DNA from: Nitrospira sp.
GTDB taxonomy: Bacteria; Nitrospirota; Nitrospiria; Nitrospirales; Nitrospiraceae
Length of the DNA stretch: 64,000 bases
Direction of reading: 5' to 3'
Assembly (NCBI GenBank): GCA_037045225.1
Contig: JBAOHZ010000009.1
Span: 806,001-870,000 of the forward strand
This document shows positions 16,681 through 24,874 of the stretch, in pieces. The notes beneath the pieces are model-generated. The model searched no databases. It was not told where the DNA came from and saw only the letters and a program-made list of their open reading frames with translations. Position 1 is the first letter of the stretch; every line of letters starts with the position of its first letter. The position numbers and the translations under genes are program-made.

Positions 16681-18498
16681 ATGGCCGTTTCGCGCAAGAC
16701 TGCCGCAGCTGCGTCAGTACGTCGTTCGCCTGCCGCCCCGGAGTTTGCCGATCATTGGGAACTCTCCGACCTTGTCACCGATCCGGTGGCACAGTTCGAC
16801 CGCTATCTGAAAGACTTGAGCGCGAAAGTCTCACGCTTCGAATCGGCTCGCGCAGACCTGACTGCCACTATGCCTGAACAGGCCTTCCTGAATCTCCTGA
16901 CCCTCTCGGAACAGATCGCGAGGGATTCAGGCCGGCTCGGAGCCTACGCGTATTTGTGGTTTTCCGAAGACACGAAACAGCTCCAGGCCAGGTCATTCAA
17001 AACCAAAGTGGAAGAACATCTCACTGCCCTCCAAAACCATTTGCTGTTCTTCGATTTATGGTGGCAGAGCGTGGATCAACGGAATGCGGAACGCCTGATG
17101 GCGAACAGCGGCGACTTCCGGTACCACCTGGAGACCATCCGCCGCTTTAAGCCGCACACGCTCTCGGAACCGGAAGAGAAGATCATCAACATCAAGAACA
17201 TTACCGGGCAGAGTGCCGTCCACCAGCTCTACGATGTCGTCACGAACGGCTTCACCTTCACGATGCGCATCGGCGGGAAAAAGAGCACGATGAATCGCGA
17301 AGCCCTGACGGCCTACCTCCGGAGCCCGAAAGCCGCCGTCCGCGAGGCCGCCTATCACGAGATGTATCGCGTCTATGAGACTCAGCAGGATCTACTGGGG
17401 GAAATCTACAAAACCCTGGTGAACGACTGGAAAGCGGAGAATCTGCAATTGCGGCACTTCAAGACGCCGCTGGAATCCCGGAATCTGAGCAACGACATTC
17501 CTGATCGCGCCGTGGAGGCCCTCCTCTCCGTCTGCATGAACAACGCGCCGATCTTCCAGCGGTATTTCAAATTGAAGGCGCGACTCTGCAAGATCAAAAC
17601 GATGAACCGCTACCATATCTATGCGCCTCACCGAGCGGAGCAGAAGACGTACCGCTATGCGGACGCGGTCCGAATGGTGCTGGATGCCTATTACGGCTTT
17701 TCGCCGCGCCTGGCCGAGTTGGCGCAACGCGTCTTCGCCGACCGTCACATCGATGCCCGCACGAAGCCGGGCAAAATGGGCGGCGCCTATTGTTACAGCG
17801 TGACCCCCACCCTGACCCCTTATGTCATGCTGAATTTCACCGGTGAAGCGCGCGACATCGCCACCATGGCGCATGAGTTGGGCCACGCGGTCCATGCCAT
17901 GATGGCCGAGCAGCACAATGTCTTCACGTTCCACTCTACGTTGCCGCTGGCGGAAACGGCCTCGGTCTTCGGCGAGCGGATTCTGTCCGATGCCTTGATG
18001 GCCACGGAAACCAACAGGTCCGTCAAGCAGAGCTTACTCGTCAACCAGCTGGACGACATCTATGCCACGGTCATGCGGCAGGCCTATTTTGTCGCCTTCG
18101 AACGAACCGCCCACGACATGGTAGCCCAGGGAGCCACAACAACCGATCTGGCCAAGACTTATATGACCTTGTTGCGGCAGCAATTTGGAAAGTCGCTGCG
18201 GGTGCCGCAGGAATTCCAATGGGAATGGCTGACCATCCCGCACCTCTACGCCAGCCCGTTTTATTGTTATGCGTATAGTTTCGGCAACCTGCTCGTATTG
18301 GCGTTGTATCGGATGTATCAGGAACAGGGCAGCGGGTTCGTTCCCAAATATCTGGAGCTACTCGCAGCAGGGGGGTCGAAGGCGCCGCAAGCCATCCTTG
18401 CGGAGGTGGGGGTAGACATGAATTCCCCCGCCTTCTGGCAGTCTGGGTTCGACGCGATTTCAGGAATGGTCGATCAGCTGGAACAGACGATGAAATGA
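16681..18498 (+). CDS. pepF: oligoendopeptidase F family (M3) metallopeptidase
   Basis: A 605-aa zinc peptidase of the M3B/PepF family, which cleaves short peptides in the cytosol. The zinc motif HELGH begins at residue 398, and the downstream Glu ligand region is ETASVFGE. The N-terminal half matches the PepF helical domain. The ATG at 16681 has an AGGAG site; the frame extends upstream to 16642 without support. A strong terminator follows at 18502-18537. Confidence 0.93.
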   Translation: MAVSRKTAAAASVRRSPAAPEFADHWELSDLVTDPVAQFDRYLKDLSAKVSRFESARADLTATMPEQAFLNLLTLSEQIARDSGRLGAYAYLWFSEDTKQLQARSFKTKVEEHLTALQNHLLFFDLWWQSVDQRNAERLMANSGDFRYHLETIRRFKPHTLSEPEEKIINIKNITGQSAVHQLYDVVTNGFTFTMRIGGKKSTMNREALTAYLRSPKAAVREAAYHEMYRVYETQQDLLGEIYKTLVNDWKAENLQLRHFKTPLESRNLSNDIPDRAVEALLSVCMNNAPIFQRYFKLKARLCKIKTMNRYHIYAPHRAEQKTYRYADAVRMVLDAYYGFSPRLAELAQRVFADRHIDARTKPGKMGGAYCYSVTPTLTPYVMLNFTGEARDIATMAHELGHAVHAMMAEQHNVFTFHSTLPLAETASVFGERILSDALMATETNRSVKQSLLVNQLDDIYATVMRQAYFVAFERTAHDMVAQGATTTDLAKTYMTLLRQQFGKSLRVPQEFQWEWLTIPHLYASPFYCYAYSFGNLLVLALYRMYQEQGSGFVPKYLELLAAGGSKAPQAILAEVGVDMNSPAFWQSGFDAISGMVDQLEQTMK

Positions 18499-18501
18499 CC
18501 G

Positions 18502-18537
18502 CAGGGGGCCGTCCTCGATTCCGAGGGCGGCCCCCTG
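18502..18537 (+). terminator. terminator of pepF
   Basis: A 16-bp stem CAGGGGGCCGTCCTCG/CGAGGGCGGCCCCCTG with one G-T pair and loop ATTC lies four bases after the pepF stop. Very stable, though the T-run is weak. Confidence 0.8.
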
Positions 18538-18574
18538 TCGCCGGACTGTGTCGACGAATGATTCTCGCTTCTGC

Positions 18575-18820
18575 TCAGATACGCTCTGAGGACTTATCCA
18601 TCACCACCGGGTGCCCCAGGATCTCCTGCTCTGCTTCCAGCCAGTCATGCAGGTGGTACCCATCCAGGCAACCCCGTTGTTCATACAGCTCATGCGCCCG
18701 TGCCGCAATCCGCACCTGAATATCCTGGACCGGCCCGGGAGCCTTCGCCTTTGGACTCGCTGATACCATCCGTTTCGCCGGACGCGAGGCGGCCTTCTTC
18801 GGCACCGTCTTTTTCTTCAT
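18575..18820 (-). CDS. DUF2934 domain protein
   Basis: An 81-aa protein. The N-terminus is Lys/Ala-rich and disordered (KKKTVPKKAASRPAKR). The C-terminal half is a DUF2934 domain, with pattern AARAHELYEQRGCLDGYHLHDWLEAE. Function of the domain is not known. The ATG at 18820 has a GGAGA site; the frame opens ten codons earlier. Confidence 0.8.
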   Translation of the reverse strand: MKKKTVPKKAASRPAKRMVSASPKAKAPGPVQDIQVRIAARAHELYEQRGCLDGYHLHDWLEAEQEILGHPVVMDKSSERI

Positions 18821-19007
18821 GCATTCTCCATCAAATCGAGTATCCATCATTGGACCGAGCCTCTCGCGAAAGAGACCGAATCCTGTACCATACCATATTC
18901 AGGCCGATTCGAGCAGCTGACAGAACGTTGCCCCACCCATTCGCCATCAAGCACGAACGGATTCCTCGATTTGAACAGGCACGGGAAGAGGCCACACAGG
19001 GAGGGCA

Positions 19008-19421
19008 TCATTCGCCTTTTCCCACGATCGTTTGAGGACCAGCACAGGCACAAGCCGTCTCCAACGCCGACTGCATGGCCTGCAGGAGCCTTTGCGGGTC
19101 GAAGGGCTTTGGCACCAGCGCACAGGCGCCATGGATGCTCAACACCTCCGGGACATCGGTATGTTCGGCCGATAAGAGCACGGTCGGAGTCTGTGGCCAC
19201 ATCAGACGACTGAGCAGCAGGAATTGCTCGCCGTCCAGGCGAGGCATGCGGTAATCCGCCACCACCGCATCAAAGCACCGCTTCTTCATTTCGGCGAGGG
19301 CTTCCATGCCATCTTCCGCCACATGCACAGTATACCCCGCCTCTTCAAGCACCACGGCCAGCAGGTGCCGCACACTTTCCTCATCCTCCGCGATCAGCAC
19401 ACGCTTCCCATACCCGTCCAT
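19008..19421 (-). CDS. single-domain response regulator (CheY-like)
   Basis: A 137-aa receiver domain with no output domain. The acidic pair is in LIAEDEES (~11-13), the phosphorylated Asp in AVVADYRMPRLDG (~55) and the Lys in LVPKPFD (~105). The ATG at 19421 has a perfect GAAGGAGGTGCC site. It may relay phosphate from an unlinked kinase. The next genes on the minus strand form a separate cluster upstream. Confidence 0.85.
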   Translation of the reverse strand: MDGYGKRVLIAEDEESVRHLLAVVLEEAGYTVHVAEDGMEALAEMKKRCFDAVVADYRMPRLDGEQFLLLSRLMWPQTPTVLLSAEHTDVPEVLSIHGACALVPKPFDPQRLLQAMQSALETACACAGPQTIVGKGE

Positions 19422-19529
19422 GGCACCTCCTTCGGCCGACGGCCTGCCCCCACTCAACTCTCCTAATCCCTCGATCACACTCAGACAATCCGGTCCGCAC
19501 CAGTGGGATGACGATTCTCGTCCAGACCT

Positions 19530-19745
19530 TCATCCAGTGCGCATCCACACACCCCGACGTTGCGGACCAGGCCGACGGCTCCGACCGAGTTGATCGGGAA
19601 GACGCCGCGCCATGCGGATCAGTGCATCCTCCAGATTCCCGCAATTGAGACAGCGGGCGGCCGGCACCCAGGTATGACTCATACTTTCATTCGGGTTAAA
19701 CAACATCTCGGTCACCATCAACCCCTGACAACGGCTGCACGACAT
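19530..19745 (-). CDS. small zinc-ribbon-like protein
   Basis: A 71-aa protein with C-x2-C near the start (SCSRCQG) and a second C-x2-C (RCLNCGN), a likely zinc ribbon. The ATG at 19745 has a GGAGGCGAGGC site. It is the last gene of a close run (34-base gap) with the SPFH lipoprotein and two further genes. Function unknown. Confidence 0.65.
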   Translation of the reverse strand: MSCSRCQGLMVTEMLFNPNESMSHTWVPAARCLNCGNLEDALIRMARRLPDQLGRSRRPGPQRRGVWMRTG

Positions 19746-19778
19746 GCCTCGCCTCCTTCGAACAATGGCCCCGACCAT

Positions 19779-20684
19779 CTACCGTCCCCGCCCCATCAAC
19801 TCCTGATCCGCATGCAGGAGACTCTCGGGAACCGCCTTCGCTCCGCGATCCTGATCCGGATTGATTAAAATCGGCACACGCAAATTATCCGGCAACAACA
19901 CCATCTTGGCATTCGGACTATCGTACAGTTTGTACCGGAGATACTCGGCGGTCAGCGTTTTCGTGATCGTTTCCTGCGCCTTGGCTTGGCCAAGCGCTCG
20001 AATCTTCAACCCTTCCGCCTCGCCTTCCGACCTGATCCGGACGGCGTCCCCTTCGCCGCGCGCCCGTCGCCGCGCAATCTCCGCATCTTTTTCGGCAATG
20101 ACGAGCTCGAATTCCTTCTGTTCCTTTTCCTGTTCCTTCGCTTGCTTGCGCTCGACCGCTTCCAGGACGATCTTCGCCAGCTCGATGTCGGCTAGCGCGA
20201 CGCTATGGACTTCCAGATGCCGTCCCTTCAGTTTTTCCACCACGACTGCCTGGACTTTGCTGGCGATCTCGGCGCTCTCCTCGGGAACCGACACCATCGG
20301 GTAGTTCGACACCACACTCCGTACGGCGGCCAACAATTCCGGCCTCACGACCCTGGGATAGAAATCCGGGCCGATCTCCTGTGCAAGGAAATACACTTCC
20401 TCGACGATCGGCCGCATAATGATGGCGGTCTTTAGTTTCACCAACAGATCGTCAGAACTGAGCGCATCGACCGTCTCCGTATAACTCTGCAACCGAATGT
20501 CGTAGACAAAAATGTCATTCCACGGAGCCCGCCAATAGAACCCGCTCTTGAGAGTTTCGGTCGTCAATCCTTCGGTCAACGGATACCAACGAAGCCCTCG
20601 CTGTCCCGGCTGGACGGTATTTCCGCATCCAGATAAACCCGAGACTGACACGATGATTAAGAAGAGTATCGTACATCGCCGCAT
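19779..20684 (-). CDS. SPFH/Band 7 (prohibitin-like) lipoprotein
   Basis: A 301-aa protein. The signal peptide ends at a lipobox LSGC (Cys at 20). Residues ~25-200 match the SPFH/Band 7 domain (GFYWRAPW, VRSVVSNY). A long charged coiled coil (KQAKEQEKEQKEFELVIAEKDAEIARRRA) follows, as in prohibitins. It probably assembles into membrane-associated rings on the periplasmic side. It lies in a probable four-gene operon, 21363 to 19530, with 20-34 base gaps. Confidence 0.85.
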   Translation of the reverse strand: MRRCTILFLIIVSVSGLSGCGNTVQPGQRGLRWYPLTEGLTTETLKSGFYWRAPWNDIFVYDIRLQSYTETVDALSSDDLLVKLKTAIIMRPIVEEVYFLAQEIGPDFYPRVVRPELLAAVRSVVSNYPMVSVPEESAEIASKVQAVVVEKLKGRHLEVHSVALADIELAKIVLEAVERKQAKEQEKEQKEFELVIAEKDAEIARRRARGEGDAVRIRSEGEAEGLKIRALGQAKAQETITKTLTAEYLRYKLYDSPNAKMVLLPDNLRVPILINPDQDRGAKAVPESLLHADQELMGRGR

Positions 20685-20703
20685 GGCCTGCTCCCTCCTC
20701 GTC

Positions 20704-21093
20704 CTAACGACAGACGGCCTCGCTCATCGGAGTGTCGGCGCGACAGCCTGAGAGGCTCGCCCCCTTCTGACCCAGCGCACGATGTTGTTCGGCGGTTCGC
20801 TCATACTCTTGGGCCGCATCCTCATACGACTGCTCCAGCAAACGCGTTCCCGCTACCCAATCTGAACCCGGTCCGAAAAGACGTTCATACACAAGAGTCC
20901 GCTGCTTCAAGTCACGCGCCATGTGTCGGAGTCGCGTTGCTTCTTGACTGTAGAATCCAGCAATCTTGTGTTGGTCCTGCGCCTGATCGTAGGCCGTCAA
21001 GTCGAGTTCACTCCCTGCGCGGACACAACCGAACAGGAGACCAATCGCCACCAGCACAAGTCCTCTGATCACACGTGGCCATGACAATCGCAT
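20704..21093 (-). CDS. hypothetical lipoprotein
   Basis: A 129-aa protein with an N-terminal hydrophobic stretch ending in lipobox LLFGC. The mature part is helical and charged, likely a short coiled coil (YSQEATRLRHMARDLKQRT). I recognise no family. Placed 20 bases upstream of the SPFH lipoprotein gene, so the two may act together in the envelope. A GTG two codons earlier is an alternative start. Confidence 0.65.
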   Translation of the reverse strand: MRLSWPRVIRGLVLVAIGLLFGCVRAGSELDLTAYDQAQDQHKIAGFYSQEATRLRHMARDLKQRTLVYERLFGPGSDWVAGTRLLEQSYEDAAQEYERTAEQHRALGQKGASLSGCRADTPMSEAVCR

Positions 21094-21117
21094 GCTCACA
21101 CCTAGAGGGATGCCTCC

Positions 21118-21363
21118 TCAGGCCGTTATGGTCGGCCGCTCGCGCCCATGTTGCCAGACCACTTCGTAATCCATGGGAAGCGGCAGCAGATCAACCTCAT
21201 GCTGACCGCGGAGCCGGTTCAACGCCGAAAACAACGCATGCCAGGTGTACACGGGAAGGAATTCTGCAAGGGTGAGGAAGGTCAACCGCCGGTAGCGCTG
21301 CAGCAACTCACGAATCTGCTCGTCGATGGCACCATCGCCAGGAGAAACGACCTGAGTATCCAT
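21118..21363 (-). CDS. hypothetical protein
   Basis: An 81-aa protein starting MDTQVVSPGDGAIDEQIREL, with a strong GGAGGTGCGTG site before the ATG at 21363. It looks cytosolic and helical. No family was recognised. It is the first gene of the minus-strand run that ends with the zinc-ribbon gene. Confidence 0.6.
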   Translation of the reverse strand: MDTQVVSPGDGAIDEQIRELLQRYRRLTFLTLAEFLPVYTWHALFSALNRLRGQHEVDLLPLPMDYEVVWQHGRERPTITA

Positions 21364-21662
21364 CACGCACCTCCATTGTGCACCGAGCGCCATGCTCACT
21401 TCACATTACGATCCAGCCCATTCCATGAGACATTCGACATTGCAATATATGATCCTGCTCGCTACGTGCATCGAGGAAACGAAATCCACTCTGCAGGAAG
21501 GGCTACGACATGGTCACGCCACCTTCAGAGCTCCCGAACTGAGGCATTCCGCACGATAGGCATTGTGCGGAATCGCCCCTACGTAGAGGATCATTGCCTG
21601 TAACGGCATAGGAACTCAGAAAATCGCCCCCCATCCAGCCTGGCACTTCGCTTGCTGAATTG

Positions 21663-22010
21663 ATGAGCGAAGGAACGATCACGCGCTCAGAGAAACAGCG
21701 GAGGCCGCAGCAGCTCTACTGACAGAACCGTCTCGCAATCTCCACGGCTGTTGCCGCATCGAAAAACGACACCATCGTTCAGGTGCGGATTCCAGTTGAA
21801 CGGTTCACAACGGCCCTTGAGGCAGGAAAGGACTTGAACAGTCTGACAGCGGCCGAGCTGATGATCAGGGATTCCATCGCCGTCCACACATCGACACCGA
21901 TCGCGGCCACGATCACGCTCGTGGCGGACCAGCACATATTGCCCCTCCCTGTCGGGAGAAATGGAGCAGTCACCTATTCCGTCGCCAGGCACGACCCGAT
22001 CCACGCATAG
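21663..22010 (+). pseudogene. decayed CBS-domain gene
   Basis: One reading frame from the ATG at 21663 is broken by TGA at 21720 and ends at TAG 22008. The part from ~21840 reads like a CBS domain: AAELMIRDSIAVHTSTPI, then LPVGRNGAVTYSVARHD. The frame continues without shift into the DUF488 relic at 22011. The rest of the 21364-21662 gap shows nothing recognisable. Confidence 0.5.
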
Positions 22011-22217
22011 TTCGGCCATGACCCGGCCAAGCGGGTGGAGTTTCAGACACGTTATCGTAAGGAACTGAGCCTACCGGCCTAGAAGGGTGCGATTGAAGAT
22101 CTCGCCCGGCTCGCACACGCACAGACCATCACGCTACTCTATGGGGCATCGGATACGGAACATAATCAGGCAGTGGTGCTGAAGGACTACATCGACTATG
22201 CGAAGAATCGCATTTAG
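22011..22217 (+). pseudogene. C-terminal fragment of a DUF488 protein
   Basis: The translation FGHDPAKRVEFQTRYRKEL, an in-frame TAG (22050 region), then ITLLYGASDTEHNQAVVL matches the C-terminal half of DUF488 proteins. The N-terminal half is missing and the fragment is fused in frame to the CBS relic, as expected from a deletion. Confidence 0.65.
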
Positions 22218-22315
22218 CTCACCAGCCCCCACGTACTCCAAAGAGCGACTGCTGCAATCGCCAACATCGCCCAGGCCAATTCCCGATCACCGACTTTCTT
22301 GATCATCTGTACCAT
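22214..22315 (-). CDS. 33-residue single-pass membrane peptide
   Basis: A short gene with an excellent AAGGAG site seven bases before the ATG at 22315. The product has a charged start (MVQMIKKVGDREL) and one hydrophobic segment (AWAMLAIAAVALWSTWGLV), so it is a probable single-span inner-membrane peptide. It ends 4 bases inside the DUF488 relic on the other strand. No homologue is known to me. It lies downstream of the CHASE3 gene. Confidence 0.5.
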   Translation of the reverse strand: MVQMIKKVGDRELAWAMLAIAAVALWSTWGLVS

Positions 22316-22436
22316 GGGTAAACTCCTTGTTTCGTAGGCGTTCACTGTTATGAACGGCTATATAGCAAGGCATATGCCATGACTTATGCGCGGAATTCCT
22401 GTGGTTTTCTGATACCTACCGAGCCAAATCGAGCGA

Positions 22437-22462
22437 ATTCGCACGGTGCTCACAGTGCGAAT
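22437..22462. promoter_or_regulatory. palindrome, operator candidate
   Basis: The perfect 8-base arms ATTCGCAC and GTGCGAAT surround a 10-base spacer. It lies upstream of the 33-residue peptide gene. A related sequence occurs at 50218-50243. The rest of 22316-22545 shows nothing else. Confidence 0.45.
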
Positions 22463-22545
22463 CAACACCTGGCAGGTAAACGGGATGACCGTTCACGACC
22501 GGACTCTGGATTGATGAGAAGGAGAGCTCACCAGCCCAGGTAGAT

Positions 22546-23202
22546 TTACAGGAGAAGTCGGGGGTTCGGTTGGAGACCGGTCTTATTCGGAAGCAGCGCC
22601 GCTTTCGTTAGAAAGACACACACCATCACTCCCACACTTTCCATCAACAACAGCTGCCAACGCGCTCGTTCCAGCCATGAGTCATAGGTCATGGGTTCAC
22701 TCGGCAGTGCGCGGTCAATGCGCACCTCAAAATCCCCGATCGCTTTTTCGATGGTGAGGAACAACGCCCGCCCACTCCCACCCCGAACATATGAGTGAAC
22801 GAGGGACTGCTGCTCCGCCCCGATAACGGCGAGCAAGCGTTGTTTACTCTCAACGAATTCATCGAGACGCGACGAAAGCACACGCACTCCGGCCTGCAAC
22901 CCTGGAGTGGTGGTGGTCAACTCGGCCAACTGAGCCAGCGCTGTGTTCAGTTTGTTTTCTGCCAATCGAATGGGTTCGAGAAACGACTGTTGCTCTGTAA
23001 GTAGGTAGCCACGGAAGTTCGTCTCCACTTCCAGGACCAACCGCTGCACATGCGCCACTTCGTTGAGAATTTTCGCCCGATGGACTTGTCGTTCCTGCTG
23101 AGCCCGCCACTGCTCAAATAAAAACAGGTGGCCGAAGAACACTGCGGCCAACGCCACGATGGCCGCGATGAAGAACCCTATGAACCGTCCTCTGATATTC
23201 AT
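22546..23202 (-). CDS. CHASE3-domain membrane sensor without output domain
   Basis: A 218-aa protein with two membrane spans (~7-28 and ~187-203) flanking a periplasmic helical CHASE3 domain (VETNFRGYLLTEQQSFLEPI is typical). No HAMP, kinase or cyclase follows, so it is either a stand-alone sensor that signals through a partner or a truncated kinase. It sits 290 bases downstream of nxrB1 on the same strand; the gap holds no gene. Confidence 0.75.
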   Translation of the reverse strand: MNIRGRFIGFFIAAIVALAAVFFGHLFLFEQWRAQQERQVHRAKILNEVAHVQRLVLEVETNFRGYLLTEQQSFLEPIRLAENKLNTALAQLAELTTTTPGLQAGVRVLSSRLDEFVESKQRLLAVIGAEQQSLVHSYVRGGSGRALFLTIEKAIGDFEVRIDRALPSEPMTYDSWLERARWQLLLMESVGVMVCVFLTKAALLPNKTGLQPNPRLLL

Positions 23203-23492
23203 GAATCGCTGCGATGTAGTCCACGTCTCAGAACATCAGCGGACCGACACGCAAGAGCGTCCTTCGGACTTCGCCCACTCTGCCCGGCACCATCGACAGG
23301 CAATCGGCGTGGGCAGTCCCCGTGAAGAAACACAGCTCCCTCACGGAGACGCCCCACCGCATTCCTTTCACCAGACCGGCTGCTCAGCCACACGCGCAGC
23401 GCCAGTGTCGCGCCACGCACCAGACCGGGCCGATGACCTCCGTAGCACTAAACACGCGTGTGCGCATCATGCTACCTGGACACCCATCGACC

Positions 23493-24782
23493 TTACAGCC
23501 AGTTCACGCGCTCGGCCGGCCGAATGTAGATCGGCTCTTCGACCTGAATACGCGCTATTTCTTTGCCCGACTTGTTGAAGCCCAACACGGTATCGTTGTA
23601 CATGTCGAATCGCTTCCCGTGAATCTGGGTTTCAAACACTTTCGGACCCGGAATGACATCGTACCGGAAGACGATCTGCTGACTGGCTCTCCAGAGCTGG
23701 AGCACCGCCAACAGTTCGCGGCTGGGCACGAGGTATTTCTCGACGGCGTTATCCACGCCCGGGCCGAACATCTGCCGCGCATAGCCCCGAGGAGCGTGGC
23801 GTGGCGGGATGTAGAAGCCGTTGGGCTCGGTGCCCCACTGCGGATACAGCGGGAGCGCCACCTGCTCCACACGAATCGTGTAGTACAGGGGATGCCAGCG
23901 GTCTTCCGCCCACAGGCCGTCTTCCCCGATGCGCATCAAGGACTGCATGCGGATTTTACCCACGCAGGCCGCCATACAACGCGTTTCCATCGGCTCGCCG
24001 CCCGTCAGCGGGTCTTTGCCTTCGATGCGCGGATAACACGCGATACACTTTTCCGAGACGCGCGTGGTGCCCCGATACATCGGCTTCTTGAACGGGCACT
24101 GTTCCACGCACTTCTTGTACCCGCGACACCGGTTCTGGTCGATCAAGACAATGCCGTCTTCCGGCCGCTTGTAGATCGCCTTCCGCGGGCAGGCTGCCAA
24201 GCAGCCCGGATAGGTACAGTGGTTACAAATCCGCTGCAGATAGAAGAAGTAGGTCTCGTGTTCCGGCAAGCTGCTGCCGGAGAGACGCCACGGTTCATCG
24301 CGCGTAAAGCCGGACTTGTCGATGTTCTCGACCAAGGCCCGCATGGACGTCGCGGTGTCTTCATAGATGTTCACGAACCGCCATTCCTGGTCCGTTGGGA
24401 TGTACCCGATCGCCGCCTGTCCGACTTTGGCGCCGGCGTCGAAAATGGTCATCCCCTCGAACACGCCGTACGGCGCATGGTGCTTGCGTCCCACGCGGAC
24501 GTTCCACACCTGCCCGCCCGGGTTCACCTGCTCGATGAGCTGGGTGATCTTCACGTCGTAGAACTGCGGATACCCGCCGTACGGCTTGGTTTCCACGTTG
24601 TTCCACCACATGTATTCCTGCCCCTTCGAGAAGAGCCAGGTCGACTTGTCGGCCATCGAACAGGTCTGACAAGCCAAACAGCGATTGATGTTGAACACAA
24701 AGGCAAACTGCCACTTCGGATGCCGTTCCTCGTAGGGATACAGCATCTTCCGTCCCAGTTGCCAGTTATAGACTTCTGGCAT
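23493..24782 (-). CDS. nxrB: nitrite oxidoreductase beta subunit, copy 1
   Basis: A 429-aa iron-sulfur subunit that carries electrons from NxrA. The Cys clusters are CLACQTC (35-41), CNHCTYPGCLAACP, CRGYKKCVEQCP and CIACYP with a later CMAAC, as in the four-cluster NarH/NxrB family. It has no signal peptide and is thought to be co-exported with the Tat-bearing alpha subunit. It lies 92 bases after nxrA1. It differs from copy 2 at four residues only (F/Y, A/S, V/I, I/V), all in the last third. Confidence 0.97.
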   Translation of the reverse strand: MPEVYNWQLGRKMLYPYEERHPKWQFAFVFNINRCLACQTCSMADKSTWLFSKGQEYMWWNNVETKPYGGYPQFYDVKITQLIEQVNPGGQVWNVRVGRKHHAPYGVFEGMTIFDAGAKVGQAAIGYIPTDQEWRFVNIYEDTATSMRALVENIDKSGFTRDEPWRLSGSSLPEHETYFFYLQRICNHCTYPGCLAACPRKAIYKRPEDGIVLIDQNRCRGYKKCVEQCPFKKPMYRGTTRVSEKCIACYPRIEGKDPLTGGEPMETRCMAACVGKIRMQSLMRIGEDGLWAEDRWHPLYYTIRVEQVALPLYPQWGTEPNGFYIPPRHAPRGYARQMFGPGVDNAVEKYLVPSRELLAVLQLWRASQQIVFRYDVIPGPKVFETQIHGKRFDMYNDTVLGFNKSGKEIARIQVEEPIYIRPAERVNWL

Positions 24783-24821
24783 TGACGTGCTCCTTTCAGT
24801 CGCAATCCGCTGCTCGTCGTT

Positions 24822-24873
24822 CGTGAAGCGCCCTGTACCAGCGACGCTTCACGAGTGACGATTCACGCGTCAC
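24822..24873 (-). repeat. tandem hairpins in the nxrA1-nxrB1 spacer
   Basis: CGTGAAGCG (24822-24830) pairs with CGCTTCACG (24845-24853), and GTGACG (24855-24860) with CGTCAC (24868-24873). They fill most of the 92-base spacer. They could protect the upstream message or attenuate, or be a dispersed repeat. The copy 2 spacer lacks them. Confidence 0.5.
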
Positions 24874-24874
24874 G

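Noticed and set aside
18847..19200. Minus-strand frame of 117 residues overlapping the CheY-like gene
   Set aside because: It lies in the wrong frame of a well-supported receiver domain.
21687..22019. Antisense Cys-rich frame of 110 residues on the minus strand
   Set aside because: It lies opposite the CBS relic, whose reading is more protein-like, and has no ribosome binding site.
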